DNA of 64,000 nucleotides from Carettochelys insculpta (Eukaryota; Chordata; Testudines; Carettochelyidae), in NCBI RefSeq assembly GCF_033958435.1, contig NC_134139.1, forward strand, positions 205,637,501-205,701,500, read 5' to 3'. Under the pieces are notes generated by a model that was not told the DNA's origin, did no database searches, and saw nothing but the letters and a program-made list of their open reading frames with translations. Position 1 is the stretch's first letter. The number at the start of each line of letters is the position of its first letter. A program made the translations under genes and the position numbers. Positions 38,255 through 50,204 of this stretch are shown here, one piece after another.

Positions 38255-41200
38255 ATGGGAGGCAGCATGGGCAACAATGTCAGAGTAAAAAGACGGTCAG
38301 GGCAAAACAGGGAGGCAAGATCAAATCAATATTTTAGATGCCTGTGTACAAATGCAAGAAGTATGGGTAATAAGCAGGAAGAACTGGAAGTGCTAATAAA
38401 TAAATATTACTATGACATCGTTGGCATCACAGAAACTTGGTGGGATAATACACATGATTGGAATGTTGGTATTGAAGGGTACAGCCTGCTTAGGAAGGAT
38501 AGACAGGGAAGAAAGGGGGGATGTGTTGCCTTATATATTAAAAATGTATACATGCGGACTGAGGTGGAGATGGACGTGTTGAGAGTCTCTGGGTTAGACT
38601 AAGAGGGGTAAAAAAACAAGGGAGATGTCCTGATGGGCGTCTACTACAGGCTGCCTAGCCAGGTGGAAGAGGTGGATAAGACTTTTTTCAAACAACTAAC
38701 AAAGTCAAGCAGGACCCCAGATTTGGTGGTGATGGGGGACTTCAACTATCCAGATATATGTTGGGAAACTAATACAGCAGGGCACAGACTATCCAGTAAG
38801 TTCTTGGGTTGTACTGGAGACAATTTTTTATTCCAAAAGGTTGAAAGAGCTACCGGGGGGAAGCTGTTTTAGATTTGATTTTAACAAATAGGGAGGACTT
38901 GGTAGAGAACTTGAAAGTGGAAGGCAGCTTGGGTGAAAGTGATCACGAAATCATAGAGTTCACAATCCTAAGTTAGGGTAGAACAGAAAACAGCAAAATA
39001 GAGATAATGGATTTCAGGAGGGCAGATTCTGGTAAACTCAGAGAGCTGGTAGGTAAGGTCCCATGGGAAGCAAAGCTGAGGGGAAAAACAGCTGAGGAGA
39101 GCTGGCAGTTTTTCAAAGGGACATCATTAAGGGCCCAAAAGCAAGCTATCCTGCTGCGTAGGAAAGATAGAAAATATGGAAAAAGACCACCTTGGCTTAA
39201 CCAGGAGATCTTGCATGATCTCAAAATAAAAAAGGAATTGTATAAAAAATGGAAACTAGGACAAATTACAAAGGATGAATATAGGCAAACAACACAAGAA
39301 TGCAGGAGAAAGATTAGAAAGGCTAAGGCACAAAATGAGCTCAAACTAACTACAGACATAAAGGGAAACAAGAAGGCTTTTTATAAATATATTAGAAACA
39401 AGAGGAAGACCAGGGACAGGGTAGGGCCATTGCTCAGTGAGGAGGGAGAAACAGTAACAGGGAACTTGGAAATGGCAGAGATGCTCAATGACTTCTTTGT
39501 TTCGGTCTTCACTGAGAAGTCTGATGAAAAAATGCCCAACATAGTGAATGCTAGTGGGAAAGGGGTGGGGTTAGAAGTTGAAATAAAAAAAAGAACAAGT
39601 TAAAAATCACTTAGGAAAATTAGATGTCTGCAAGTCACCAGGGCCTGATGAAATGCACCCTAGAATACCCAAGGAGCTGATAGAGGAGGTATCTGAGCCA
39701 TTAGCTATCATCTTTGGAAAATCATGGGAGACAGGAGAGATTCCAGAAGATTGGAAAAGGGCAAATATAGTGTCCATCTATAAAAAGGGAAATAAGAATA
39801 ACCCAGGAAACTACAGGCCAGTCAGCTTAACTTCAGTGCCAGGAAAGATAATGGAGCAGGTAATTAAAGAAATCATCTGCAAGCACTTGGAAGGTGGTAA
39901 GGTAATAGGAAACAGCCATCATGGGTTTGTAAAGAATAAATCTTGTCAAACTAATCTGATAGCTTTCTTTGATAGGATAACGAGCCTTGTGGATAGGGGA
40001 GAAGCGGTAGATGTGGTATACCTAGACTTTAGTAAAGCATTTGATACGGTCTCTCATGATATTCTTATAAAAAATAGGCAAATACAATTTAGATGAGGCT
40101 ACTATGAGGTGGGTGCATAACTGGCTGGATAACCATACCCAGAGAATAGTTCTTAATGGTTCTCAATCCTGCTGGAAAAGTATAAAAAGTGGGGTTCCGC
40201 AGGGGTCTGTGTTAGGACCGGTTCTGTTCAATGTCTTCATCAATGATTTAGATATTGGCATAGAAAGTATGCTTATTAAGTTTGCAGATGACACCAAGTT
40301 GGGAGGGATTGCGACTACTTTGGAGGATAGGGTCATAATTCAAAATGATCTGGATAAATTGGAGAAATGGTCTGAGGAAAACAGGATGAAGTTTAATAAG
40401 GACAAATGCAAAGTGCTCCACTTAGGAAGGAACAATCAGTTGCACACATAAGCTGCGTCTACACGTGCACGCTACTTCGAAGTAGCGGCACCAACTTCGA
40501 AATAGCGCCCGTCGCGTCTACACGCGTTGGGCGCTATTTCGAAGTTAACTTCGATTTTAGGCGGCGAGACGTCGAAGTCGCTAACCTCATGAGGAGATAG
40601 GAATAGCGCCCTACTTCGACGTTCAACGTCGAAGTAGGGACCGTGTAGACGATCCGCGTCCCGCAACGTCGAAATTGCTGGGTCCTCCGTGGCGGCCATC
40701 AGCTGGGGGGTTGAGAGATGCTCTCTCTCCAGCCCCTGCGGGGCTCTATGGTCACCGTGTGCAGCAGCCCTTAGCCCAGGGCTTCTGGCTGCTTCTGCGG
40801 CAGCTGGGGATCTATGCTGCAGGCACAGGGTCTGCAACCAGTTGTCAGCTCTGTGTATCTTGTGTTGTTTAGTGCAACTGTGTCTGGGAGGGGCCCTTTA
40901 AGGGAGAGGCTTGCTGTTGAGTCCGCCCTGTGACCCTGTCTGCAGCTGTGCCTGGCATCCCTATTTCGATGTGTGCTACTTTGACGTGTAGACGTTCCCT
41001 CGCTGCGCCTATTTCGATGTTGGGCTGAGCAACGTCGAAGTTCAACATCGACGTTGCCGGCCCTGGAGGACGTGTAGACGTTATTCATCGAAATAGACTA
41101 TTTCGATGTCGCAACATCGAAATAAGCTATTTCGATGTTGGCTGCACGTGTAGACGTAGCCATACAGAATGGGGAGAGACTGTCTAGGAATGACTACAGC

Positions 41201-41720
41201 AGAAAGGGATCTAGGGATTATAGTGGACCACAAGATAAATATGAGTCAACAGTGTGATGCTGTTGCAAAAAAAGCAAACATGATTCTGGGATGCATTAAC
41301 AGGTGTGTTGTGAACAAGACACGAGAAGTCATTCTTCCGCTTTCCTCTGTGCTGGTTAGGCCTCAGCTGGAGTATTGTGTCCAGTTCTGGGCACTGCACT
41401 TCAAAAAAGATGTGGAGAAACTAGAGAGGGTCCAGAAAAGAGCAACAAGAATGATTAAAGGTCGAAGAGAATGTGACCTATGAAAAAAGGTTGAAAGAAC
41501 TGGGCTTGTTTAGTTTGGAAGAGAGAAGATTGAGGGGGGGACATGATAGCAGTTTTCAGGTATCTAAAAGGGAGTCATAAGGAGGAGGGAGAAAACTTGT
41601 TCTTCTTGGCCTCTGAGGATAGAACAAGAGGCAACGGGCTTAAACTGCAGCAAGGGAGGTTTAGGTTGGACATTAGGAAAAAGTTCCTAACTGTCAGGGC
41701 GGTCAAACAGTGAAATAAAT
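38255..41720 (+). pseudogene. CR1 ORF2 (endonuclease-reverse transcriptase), frameshifted and interrupted
   Basis: Pieces lie in several frames. Endonuclease: CTNARSMGNK and GITETWWD (38336-38455), [11 protein letters not shown] (about 38732-38763), and the SDHEI block (about 38938-38953). Reverse transcriptase: [42 protein letters not shown] and catalytic FADD (about 40280). A transposon at 40451-41161 cuts the region after HLGRNNQ. The C-terminal domain resumes with AERDLGIIVDH and runs through the VQFWALHF block to 41483, then continues in other frames. At least four frame breaks make it non-functional. Confidence 0.85.
40451..41161. mobile_element. 711-bp non-autonomous DNA transposon, copy 3, inside CR1
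   Basis: Same family as 11046 and 32750, with target duplication ATA (40448-40450 and 41162-41164). Removing it and one ATA rejoins the CR1 frame region around cacacATAcagaatgg. It is visibly more diverged from copies 1 and 2 than they are from each other. Confidence 0.82.
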
Positions 41721-42342
41721 TGCCAAGGGAGGTTGTGGAATCTCCATCGCTGGAGATATTTAAGAACAGGTTAGATAGATGTCTATCAGGGATGGTTTAG
41801 ACTGTACTTGGTCCTGCCATTGGGGCAGGGGGCTGGACTCGATGGCCTCTCGAGGTCCCTTCCAGTCCTAGTGTTCTATGATTCTATGTGTTTGCCTGCA
41901 GGCTGGCATTGAGAGTGGGGTAGTCCTTTCCGGACTCTGTGGGTGCTGGGAAGGACAAGCTGCAGGGGCACATGGGGCTCTGTAAGGAGTAGACGGGGAA
42001 ATGGCCTTGCACAAAATCCCTTTGATCAATGTGTAGATAATCAAGCCAACAAGACATTAGGCTACTGTAGTGAGTCAGTATGGCCTCCTCAGAGGCAGAG
42101 GAGGCTGCGCAGAGGCCCTGGTGGGCGGGCCCGGAGCCAGAACACCAGAGGCCCGCCCCTCAGAGGGCAGGGCCCAGGGCTAGAAGGGCCAAGGGCAGGG
42201 CTCGGGACCCATTAAAGCCTGGGCCTCCGGGCAGGGAGGAGGTGCCTGCACGAGGTCCCCGGTGCCAAGGGCAGAGGGCCTGTCGCCGCCCGGCCGAGCC
42301 AGAGGAGCAACCCCCAGCGGCTCCGAACAACCCCGGATCCAG

Positions 42343-42762
42343 ATGCCCCAGGGGGACTACCTGGACTTCCCAGACCTGCCAGGACCCTCACACCGGCAGA
42401 GACCCCCCGCCTTGGAAGAAGCCCCGGACGCAGCCAGACCGGCGAGGGTGAGTGACCACGGGGCCCCAGAAGCAGCCTGCCCCAGAGTCCCGGCGGACCC
42501 CTGCAGCCCCCAGGCCCAGGATCGCCTTGGGCCCACCGTGCTACCGCCGCCCGACTATCCTAATGACGTCGACATGAGCGACTGGCCGGAGCCCCCGAAG
42601 GTGGACGATTTGGAGGAGACCGACCCCGCGGGACCCCCTGCCCAGATGGACTGGGACCTTCTGCCAGTGGAGGTAGAGGTAGGAAGTGGCCCGGGGAACG
42701 ACGCTCCCGAACCCATGGCAGTGTGTTGCGGCCTGGATCCCCACTGCCGTGGTTGCGTGTGA
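42343..42762 (+). CDS. Hypothetical acidic, proline-rich ORF in the GC-rich element
   Basis: I do not recognise the product. The open frame extends back to 42262, and from the ATG at 42343 it gives 139 residues. The protein is rich in Pro, Asp and Glu with Tyr/Trp-containing acidic patches (GDYLDFPDLPG, DVDMSDWPEPP, DDLEETD, MDWDLLPVEVEVG) and ends in a Cys pair region (CCGLDPHCRGC). The clustered acidic and aromatic residues look more like selected protein than random GC-rich translation. It could be an N-terminal gag-like or leader ORF of a retroelement. A competing frame (42080-42451) is Arg/Pro-rich and probably a shadow. Confidence 0.3.
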   Translation: MPQGDYLDFPDLPGPSHRQRPPALEEAPDAARPARVSDHGAPEAACPRVPADPCSPQAQDRLGPTVLPPPDYPNDVDMSDWPEPPKVDDLEETDPAGPPAQMDWDLLPVEVEVGSGPGNDAPEPMAVCCGLDPHCRGCV

Positions 42763-42845
42763 GCGACCCCCAGGGCCCTGGGCCGGGTCGCAGTGGAGTG
42801 GGAGGGCCTGCGACCCCCTACCACCTCCTTGACAGGGCCAGCCCG

Positions 42846-43110
42846 TGCTGGGCCTGTGCTCAAACCCTTGTGCTGCTGCCCCGCCCTGAACTGAGGGCTG
42901 GGCCTGTACTGTGTAACCATGGTGCACTGCTGCCCCGCCCTAGACTGAGGGCTGGGCCAGGATTGTGTTACAACTGTGAACTGCTGCCCCGCCATGGACT
43001 GAGGGCCGGGCCTGTATTGTATTACTGGTGAACTGCTGCCTCGCCCCGAACTGAGTGCTGGGCTGGTGTTATAACCCTTTTTTTGGTTGCCGCCCGCCCT
43101 AGGCCAAGGG
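42846..43110 (+). repeat. Minisatellite, unit about 54 bp
   Basis: About five units share 'actgagggctgggcctgt' and 'gaactgctgccccgcc'. Two consecutive units are exactly 54 bases and a third is 52. The last unit is eroded and holds a T run. Start and end units are partial. Confidence 0.75.
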
Positions 43111-43189
43111 CTGGGCATCTCGGGACTCCTACAGCTACTTATGGAACGGGATGGAGAACAATGCTGCCAATATTACTATCATTCGCAGC

Positions 43190-43540
43190 GTAACTGGCTT
43201 AGTGGATGGGGGATTGTGGGTAGCATAAGGTAACTGGACTTCAGCAAAGCTTTTGACCCAGTCCCATACGTCATGCTGATAAGTAAACTGGAGAAACATG
43301 AGCTGGACAGAATACCATTAAGTAGGTACATAATGGGTCACACCACTGCAAAGAGGAACTATGAATGGATTGGAGGGAGGTCTCAAGTGAGGTTCCACAG
43401 GAATCTGGTAAGGAGCCAATGCTATTTTGCATCTTCATTAATGACCTGGATGTAGGTATAGGGAGCATACTGATCGCATCTGCAGATGACCCAAAGCTGG
43501 AGAGGTTGCCGGCATTTTGGAGGATAGCTTGCTTGGAATT
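43190..43540 (+). repeat. CR1 LINE fragment, reverse transcriptase region
   Basis: Translates in pieces to the CR1 words LDFSKAF-like (as 'ctggacttcagcaaagcttt'), FCIFINDLDVGIGS and SADDPKLERL. Degraded, no 3' tail. Confidence 0.7.
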
Positions 43541-43629
43541 TCCCTCCTGCCCTCTGCTTCTATTTAGCAGGACTTTTCCCTTTTTGGCTGCCATTTTCCC
43601 ACTCTTCTAGAGCCCTCTGGCTTGACCTT

Positions 43630-44000
43630 GACACAGTGGGACAGACCCACGTCTTCAGATTCTGGAGCAGAACTGAGAGGAAAACTGAGGACTCAGCTAA
43701 ATATAAAAATTAAGAAGTGAGATGGGAGGGGGAGAGGAAGGAGCTGGGGAGGGAGAAACCTCTGGGACATGTAAATTAAGTTGGGTGGGGTGTCTGCCAT
43801 CCCTGCTAATATCAAAGACTGGGACTTTGTCCTTGTAATGCACCTTTGTCGAGTCCCCGGTGATAGGTATCAAACTGGCAAATGAATTCTAATTCAGATG
43901 TCTCCCTTTGTAATCTGGTGGTAAAATTCCTTTGTAGTAATACATAAACCTTAAAGTCACTAAACAATATTGTTAGTCTTTAAGGTGCTCCTATGAGGCA
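43630..44000. repeat. Eroded Penelope-like fold-back remnant
   Basis: Left word 'gtgggacagacccacgtctt' and right word 'gttagtctttaaggtgctcc' match the arms of the 4320 element, with unmatched sequence between. Confidence 0.45.
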
Positions 44001-44014
44001 GTGGGGTCAAACCA

Positions 44015-44480
44015 CAGCACAACATTTAGATTAAATCTCAGGAAAAACTTCCTAACGGGGGAAGAGTAGGATAATAGAACAGATTCCTCAAGAGGTTGTG
44101 GAAGCTTCTTTACTGGAGGTTTTTCAAAAAGAGCCGTCTATTGTTGTGCCATCCTAGGCATTGAGATCAAGTCAGATCACCCCCAGCCCTGAAAGTATGT
44201 GGCAGGAGTGCGGGGGCGGGGGCAGGAGTGCAGAGCCGGGTGACAAGAGTGGCTTTGGGGAGATGCCCATAAGAAGGGACAAAGCAAGGAGTGGGACCAT
44301 TTAGTTTAGAGATGAGACGAAGAAGTGACTTGACAGAGGCAAACAAGCTAATGAATGGTCCTGAGGAGGCAAACCAGGCCCTGCTCTATTTTCTTTCTCA
44401 TACTATAGAACAAGAGAACATGTAACAAGAGGACTGAAAGGCAGCAACAACAAGGATATAGGTTAAAGTAAAGGAGGAAT
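44015..44480 (+). repeat. CR1/L3 LINE 3' fragments
   Basis: 44015-44200: 'ctcaggaaaaacttcctaac', 'agattcctcaagaggttgtg'. 44270-44480: 'catttagtttagagatgaga', 'gaggcaaacaagctaatgaa', which resembles the L3-type C-terminal region seen at 22430-22560. Both are old and lack a clean tail. Confidence 0.6.
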
Positions 44481-46400
44481 GTGTGGGGAGGGGTCACAGC
44501 CTCCCTCTTTGTTTAAATTGGAGAGAGACACCCTCTCTGCCCCACGTTTCAATCTATTTTAACCACTGAGCAAAGGTATCACTGACACGAAGCATCCAAG
44601 CTGCAAGCAACTGGAGCCAAAAATGAGTGCCCTCCCGCCACATTGCAACACCTGTGGGAATAGGTCCAGTATTTGCCTGTTTTGACCAGTCCCTGTCTGA
44701 GGCCGTGTTTCATACCCCTATGTTCCAATGGAAGTATCAGCAGGTGCCTCAGTGATGCACTGTGATTGCTGATGATGCATTTCTCCTCTATGTTTGTTTT
44801 CCAATTGTGTGATATTGAAGAGAGCACAGGCCCTTCCAGGCTGAATCTGATGTACGTTCCATCCTGTCTCTGATAGCGGCCAGCACATCCTGCTTTGGTG
44901 GAAGGCATAAGGAGCCAATTGTATTAATTAACACAAAGGCAAAAAACAGGCTACTCTTCTTATGCTAGTTATGGGATTCTCATGGTCACAGAAAGATGAG
45001 AATCAGTCATTTGCCCCAAGCTTTTGATGAATTTAGTCTGTACAGCATATTTCCTCTGCCAAAACGAGATCACCCATCCATGCTTCCGGCTTCCCTCCAA
45101 GTTGCCCCAAAGAAAAGTAGTTGGCAGGAAGAAACAGAACTTCAGATGCAGGAAACTTGACTAACAGCCCTGAGGAGCTAAAAATAGCATGCCATGTATA
45201 TCACCATGACGACGTCTCCTTAGCAGGCACAGTGACTTTAGTCACACTTTAGAAGAGTACAGGACAGCTCTGTTTCTCTACAGAGAGCACTTTTGGCAAA
45301 GGCAAATGATGGCTCATGCATGGCAGAAGGAAACCAAAGTGCTACTGGAGTCAACCAGAGCCCATCCTTTTGCTGCATGAAGTTTGAAGTGTGACAGAAT
45401 CAGACTAGAGGGCTACAGGAGAAAAGTAGAAGCAAAATATATTAGCTCTAGATTAAACAGCTCTCTGTTCCCAGGGTAAACTAACAGAGGTTAATCTAGA
45501 CCTAGCAGCAATGTGCCAGAATCAATCAGGGTAATTAAGCCAATTAAAGCTCATGGCACCAATTAGGTTTCCAGAGTCAAGTAAGTCAGACTAATCAGAG
45601 CACCTGGGGCCAATTAAAACCCAGTTCATACTGGTTATAAAGGCCTCCTCTTCTGTTGGCTCAGTGCTCACAAGGAGGTGAGGAGAGAAGGTGCTGTGGA
45701 GGACCTGGGAGGAGCAAGTGCCAGCAGGTGCCAGAGAGAAGAACCTGTGGGTAAGAGAGGTGCTGGAGAGAGCCATGGGGAAGTGGCCCAGGGAACTGCG
45801 GCTGTTACATGGCTGTTATTGGAAATGTTTGTTGGCAGTTGCTTTCGAGGAGTCCCGAGGCTGGAGCCCATAGAAGAGGATGGGCCTGGGTTCTACCCAC
45901 CATTTTCTCCCCATTACAACACAGGAACAGAACTGGTTCTGGTAAAGGGGTTTGTCCTGCCCTGGACCATTTGGAAGGGCCACAAAGGCTATTGAATGTG
46001 GTTTCCCCACTTTTCCCCATGATGGCCAATGATGAGAGTAGCTCAACAAACAGCCACTGGTGTCCTAGAGAACGAGTTTAACCTGAGTGCTGCTGTGAGC
46101 TTCTTAGGCAAGCAATCTGCCCAAAAAGGCGGGACTCGCCCAGATTGAGGAGAAGCTTTGAATACAGATTTTCCTATTGACCCTGTAGCCTCAGGGCTCC
46201 TTGACACTGCTGTGCCTGCCGTACCAGAGTTGTGCACCACAAATGTCAGAAGGGGCTGGAGGAATGCTTCCATTACAACTGGCTTGGGTGGGAGAGAAAC
46301 CCTCGGGATGTGTTTGTAAATAGAGGTTGCTCCTTTGTGCTCAGATCTGCTAGATATTCAACTGATGCGGTGGTGTTTCACCTACTGTAATCAGATTGGT
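44481..46400. other. Mostly unassigned DNA with an LTR-like stretch
   Basis: 45391-46130 begins 'tgtgacagaatcagactag', has a TATA-like tataaagg at 45636-45643, and resembles a turtle LTR by memory. No terminal partner or target duplication was found. 44481-45390 and 46130-46400 show nothing recognisable. ORFs here have no protein-like features. Confidence 0.3.
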
Positions 46401-46412
46401 TCTTGTAGGACC

Positions 46413-47281
46413 TGAGGAGGGTGTGCATGGTTGGGATTCCAGCTTGCTCGAGGACGGCAGTGTTGGTCACTCTGTCCTTCCATGATATTCCAAGGATGCG
46501 CCTGAGGCAGCGCAAGTGGAAGACGTTCAGCCTCTTTTCCTGGCGGGCATACAGGGTCCAAGTCTCGCTGCCATAAAGGAGGGTGCTGAGGATGCAGGCT
46601 CTGTCCTGGTGCCCAAATTTCAGTCACTTGTCAGGTTCAGGAACCGTAAGCCTCACGCACCCAGCGAGGCAGGTGAACTGTGGCGGGACAGTACCCTATT
46701 GGCTGGGGGCTGCCCAGCTTGAGGCGGGCGGTGACTGTATAGTGAGATGCGAGGATCCCTCCCACCGTTGAAGGCAACCCCTGGCGCTCGTTCTCTATGC
46801 CAGTGCACACCCTCCTCAGGCAGCGTCGACTCCGCTGGCTTGGCCACGTCCACAGGATGAACGAAGGAAGGATTCCAAAAGACATCCTGTATGGTGAGCT
46901 AGCCTATGGCAAAAGACCTCCCGGACGCCCCCAGTTGCGTTACAAAGATGTCTGCAAGAGAGACCTCAGAGAGGTAGACATCGAGCTGGACAACTGGGAA
47001 GATCTAGCAGACGACCACAGCAGATGGAGGCAGGGGTTACACAAGGGCCTTCAGAAGGGCAAGTTGAAGATCAGACAGCTAGCAGAGGAGAAGCGAGCAC
47101 ACAGAAAGCACAATAAGGACTTGCCAGACACCCACTACATCTGCAAGAGATGCAGCAAGGACTGTCACTCTTGTGTGGGTCTTCATAGTCACAATAGATG
47201 CTGTAAATGAAGTCCTCAATTGAAACTTTAAAGGGCGCGATCCATAGTCTACGCAGACTGAAGGATGCCTACTACTACTAC
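46413..47281 (+). mobile_element. Non-LTR retrotransposon, 5'-inverted, with perfect 12-bp target duplication
   Basis: Same family as 14837-16208. The right part (46797-47281, plus) reads the C-terminal region LLRQRRLRWLGHVHRM to the final C-x2-C, H and C motif (ORF to 47210), then the 3' end with (CTA)n. The left part (46413 to about 46610) is the preceding reverse-transcriptase stretch in reverse orientation; the two share caccctcctcagg at the switch. The 12-bp repeat tcttgtaggacc lies at 46401-46412 and 47282-47293, so the inverted and direct parts entered together. The segment 46615-46790 has no match to the other copy and its origin is unclear. Confidence 0.82.
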
Positions 47282-47293
47282 TCTTGTAGGACC

Positions 47294-49833
47294 ACAAACT
47301 ACGTTAATGCTAAACATGGGAATTGTGAAATACAATCACCCGAGGTTGCAATTATTGTGGGACTACAGAACACACAGACTGGGTTTAACCCGTGTTTTCA
47401 GAAGGAGAGGGACACTGTTGGTTTAACCAACCTTGGAGGGACAAGGGACCCTTAGTAAAATTCTGTGAAACTAGAGGGGGAGGGCGGGGCTCCGAGCTAG
47501 CAGGCTGTAGGCCCTCCTGGTGTGAGCTCTAAGACTGGCGCAACCTGTTTCTCCCTAGTGCTCAATGCGGGAGCTAAAACAGGCTCCATGAGTAGTCTCT
47601 TTTATTTTGAATGTACTCCAGTGGGATGCTGGCAACTTCTTGTGGCTGGACTGTGCTTTGGCCCCAGAGCTGGACTCATCTGAGAGCTGAAATCACCAAG
47701 CTCTGCCCAGAACGAAATCCACCACGAGCTACCGGAAGTAGTGAGCAGTTGCCCAGCGGGAGCTGCAGCACAGCTGGTGGGAGCAGCAGCATGGCTGGCG
47801 GGAGCAGCAGTGCAGCCAGTGGGGAGCACTCTACAGCGGTGGTGCAATGAGCAGCCAGCAGGGCGGCGGTGGAGAGCAGTGAGCGGGTGGATGGCGAGTG
47901 ACCAGTGGAGTGAATAAGCTGCTGCTTGACTTCCCCAACTCAGGATGGGAGGTGAACCCTGCAGAGGCAGCCCTGAACTCTGGGCCTGCCCTCAGCAAGG
48001 TCAGCGACAAAGGGTTGAGCATGTGAAGGGGACATTTGAGTTCCTGGACTTATGTTATGGAATTGCTCACCAGCCACCACAACAGGGCTAGGTCCGACTC
48101 TAGGATCCTGCAAATACTACATTAAGGGCCCAATCCAAAACACAGGTTTATTGACGTACAGAAGTACAGCTCGAGCTGGGTGCCTCCAGGGAGGGACCCC
48201 GCCTTGCAGAAACCATTAACAATTATACCCCCACAGTTTGTAACACCGCCCATGCCCCTGCCCAGAGTCCAATCCCCTAATTTGAGTAGGGGTCTTCACT
48301 CTTCCTAGTTGGATAGATCCAGGTGCTGGGAAGATGATCTTGCTGTAGACGCCCGATCATCTTCAAGCAATTGTTATCCAAACTCCTTGCATTCCTCTCT
48401 CATTGCTGTCTTTTCAAACTCCTTTTCTGCTCATCAAGAACCAGTTTCTACTGGTTTTGCAGCCGCCTCCCTATTATTCTGCTCACGTCAGCCTGACCTG
48501 TGCCTAAGGCTTCAACAAATTTAGTGACTAGTGCTAAGCTAGGAGAACAAAATTTCTTATAACATTTCTTAAAGCATGTATACTTCTTAAAGCATGTATA
48601 CCAGTGATTCCCCATAACAACTTAAGACTCTGAGAAGAAGAGGGCACTGTCCAATCTATTTAGGCTGGACTTTTGCTTGTGGTTTTGTTTATGAACTCTG
48701 TCTGTGATGTTTTCCCAAATGAATGCCAAGCTACTTCCCTCCCTTTTATTGAAAGTTTCTTTTCTGTGCTCAGACTCTGTGCTGGCGAGTGGGAATAATT
48801 GCCTCTTGGAGATGCCTGGGCTGGTGCATGAACTGTCCAGCTTATTGGGCAGAGGCTCAAGCCAGTTCTGTGTTGGATGGAGAGGGACTCCTAGAACTTG
48901 AACGTGGCCCTGGCTGCTGCTGGCTCTACCTGCCAGAAGGGTTATGCAAATAACATACGCTGCGGTCGGACCCAACTGCCAGACCTCCAATGGCCTGCCA
49001 ATTAGCTACATTCCTTTCAACCTTGTGGTGAGTAGGCAATGGAAGGTTAGCAGACCTCCCACACCCATCCACAGCAGCTGCTAGGTATCCCTTTCGCCTC
49101 AGCAGTGCGTTTCTTGCAGGATAAGGCAGCCAATGGGAGAGATTCTCTGACTGGCATCATTAATCAACCTCCACGAGAAATGGAGCTAGGTCGATGGAGA
49201 AGCCCTCCTAATGACATAGTGCTGTGGACACCCTGGGGATAAGCTGGTATAACTCACTAAGGTGTTCAGGTTTCTCACACCCCTGAGTGACCCACGAGCT
49301 ATTCCAATGTCAGCTTATAGCAGAGACCTGGCGGTGGAGTCCTGCTGTGAAGATAAACCTCGTCAGTGTTTGTGGGGTGCTGTGCCACCGAACAGCCTAT
49401 TCAATATAGGAGAAACAGGAAAAGGGTTAGGAGTGGTGTGTACAAGGCTCTACAAGGCTCTGAGAGACAGACCTCTCTACTCCCCTCCTGTGGAAGAAAG
49501 GGGAAAAACTAGCTCTGGCAGGCTTAATTTATATATTGCGATTTCAGCCCAGTACATTCCTGCTCAGTGCTTTATGGTGTATTGGTAGGAGGCTGGTTGT
49601 GGTATGTATTAACATAGGAGAGCAGGGGACTGGATTAGAAGACCTCCAGAGGTTCACTGAAGTCCTGTGAGTCTGTGCATTTAATGGGGGAGGAACTATA
49701 AAAAGTAACACCTGGCAAAAAGTGGGTCACCCTGCTCTAAAAGGCAGTGAGTGGCCCAAAACTCAAGGAGACAGAATACTTCCATTGTCTCTATCTGGAA
49801 TAAAAGGGGGCTCCATTCAGAAATTCGTGTTCT
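47294..49833. other. Unassigned DNA with a small GC-rich tandem repeat
   Basis: 47745-47830 contains a short tandem array of 'gggagcagcagcatggctgg'-type units (about 27 bp, three copies). 47470-48100 is GC-rich. The remainder shows no exon or recognisable repeat. Confidence 0.4.
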
Positions 49834-50182
49834 GGGTGGGGTGATTTAACAGCAACCTTCAACTTCCTGAAGGGGGGCTCTAAAGAGGATGGAGAGAAAT
49901 TGTTCCCAGTAGCGACAGATGGCAGAACAAGCACCAATGGTACAGAGGGAGAGGTGTTGGTTGGATATTAGGAAAAACTACTTCACCAGGAGGGAGGTGA
50001 AGCACTGGAATGCGTTGCCTGGAGAGGTGGTGGGTTCTCCATTGCTAGAGGCTTTTAAGTCCTGGCCTGGCAAGGTCCTGGCTGGGATGACTTAGTTGGG
50101 GCTGATCCTGCTTGAAGCAGGGGGCTGGACTAGATGACTTCCAGAGCTCCCTTCCAGCCCTGAGATTCTATGATTCTATGTT
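49834..50182 (+). repeat. CR1 LINE 3' end
   Basis: Words 'gtgatttaacagcaaccttc', 'gaagcactggaatgcgttgc', 'gcagggggctggactagatg' and the tail 'gattctatgattctatg'. Confidence 0.85.
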
Positions 50183-50204
50183 CCATGATTATGATAATCT
50201 AGAC

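Larger units (their letters stand above)
36740..41889 (+). mobile_element. Near full-length CR1 LINE interrupted by a DNA transposon
   Basis: About 5.1 kb: a 5' UTR (36740-37118; 5' border approximate, with gagtttaagagg repeated at 36767 and 37083), ORF1 (37119-38183), ORF2 (from about 38255 to 41720, with several frameshifts and stops) and a 3' end 'gcagggggctggactcgatg' closing in 'gttctatgattctatg'. A 711-bp transposon splits ORF2 at 40451-41161. Most other CR1 copies here are short 3' pieces, so a copy with its 5' end is unusual. It cannot be active because ORF1 and ORF2 are both broken. Confidence 0.88.
42066..43130 (+). mobile_element. GC-rich unclassified element (LTR-like start, acidic ORF, minisatellite)
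   Basis: A sharply GC-rich block inside AT-richer DNA, directly after the CR1. It begins near tgtagtgagtcagtatggcc and contains an attaaagcc signal at about 42212, as an LTR might. It then carries the ORF at 42343-42762 and the tandem repeat at 42846-43110. No reverse transcriptase or integrase is present, and no second LTR was found, so class and borders are inferred. Confidence 0.4.

Noticed and set aside
42555..43118. 187-codon minus-strand ORF over the minisatellite
   Set aside because: Its periodic Pro/Gly/Ser/Gln motif simply reflects translation of the 54-bp tandem repeat.
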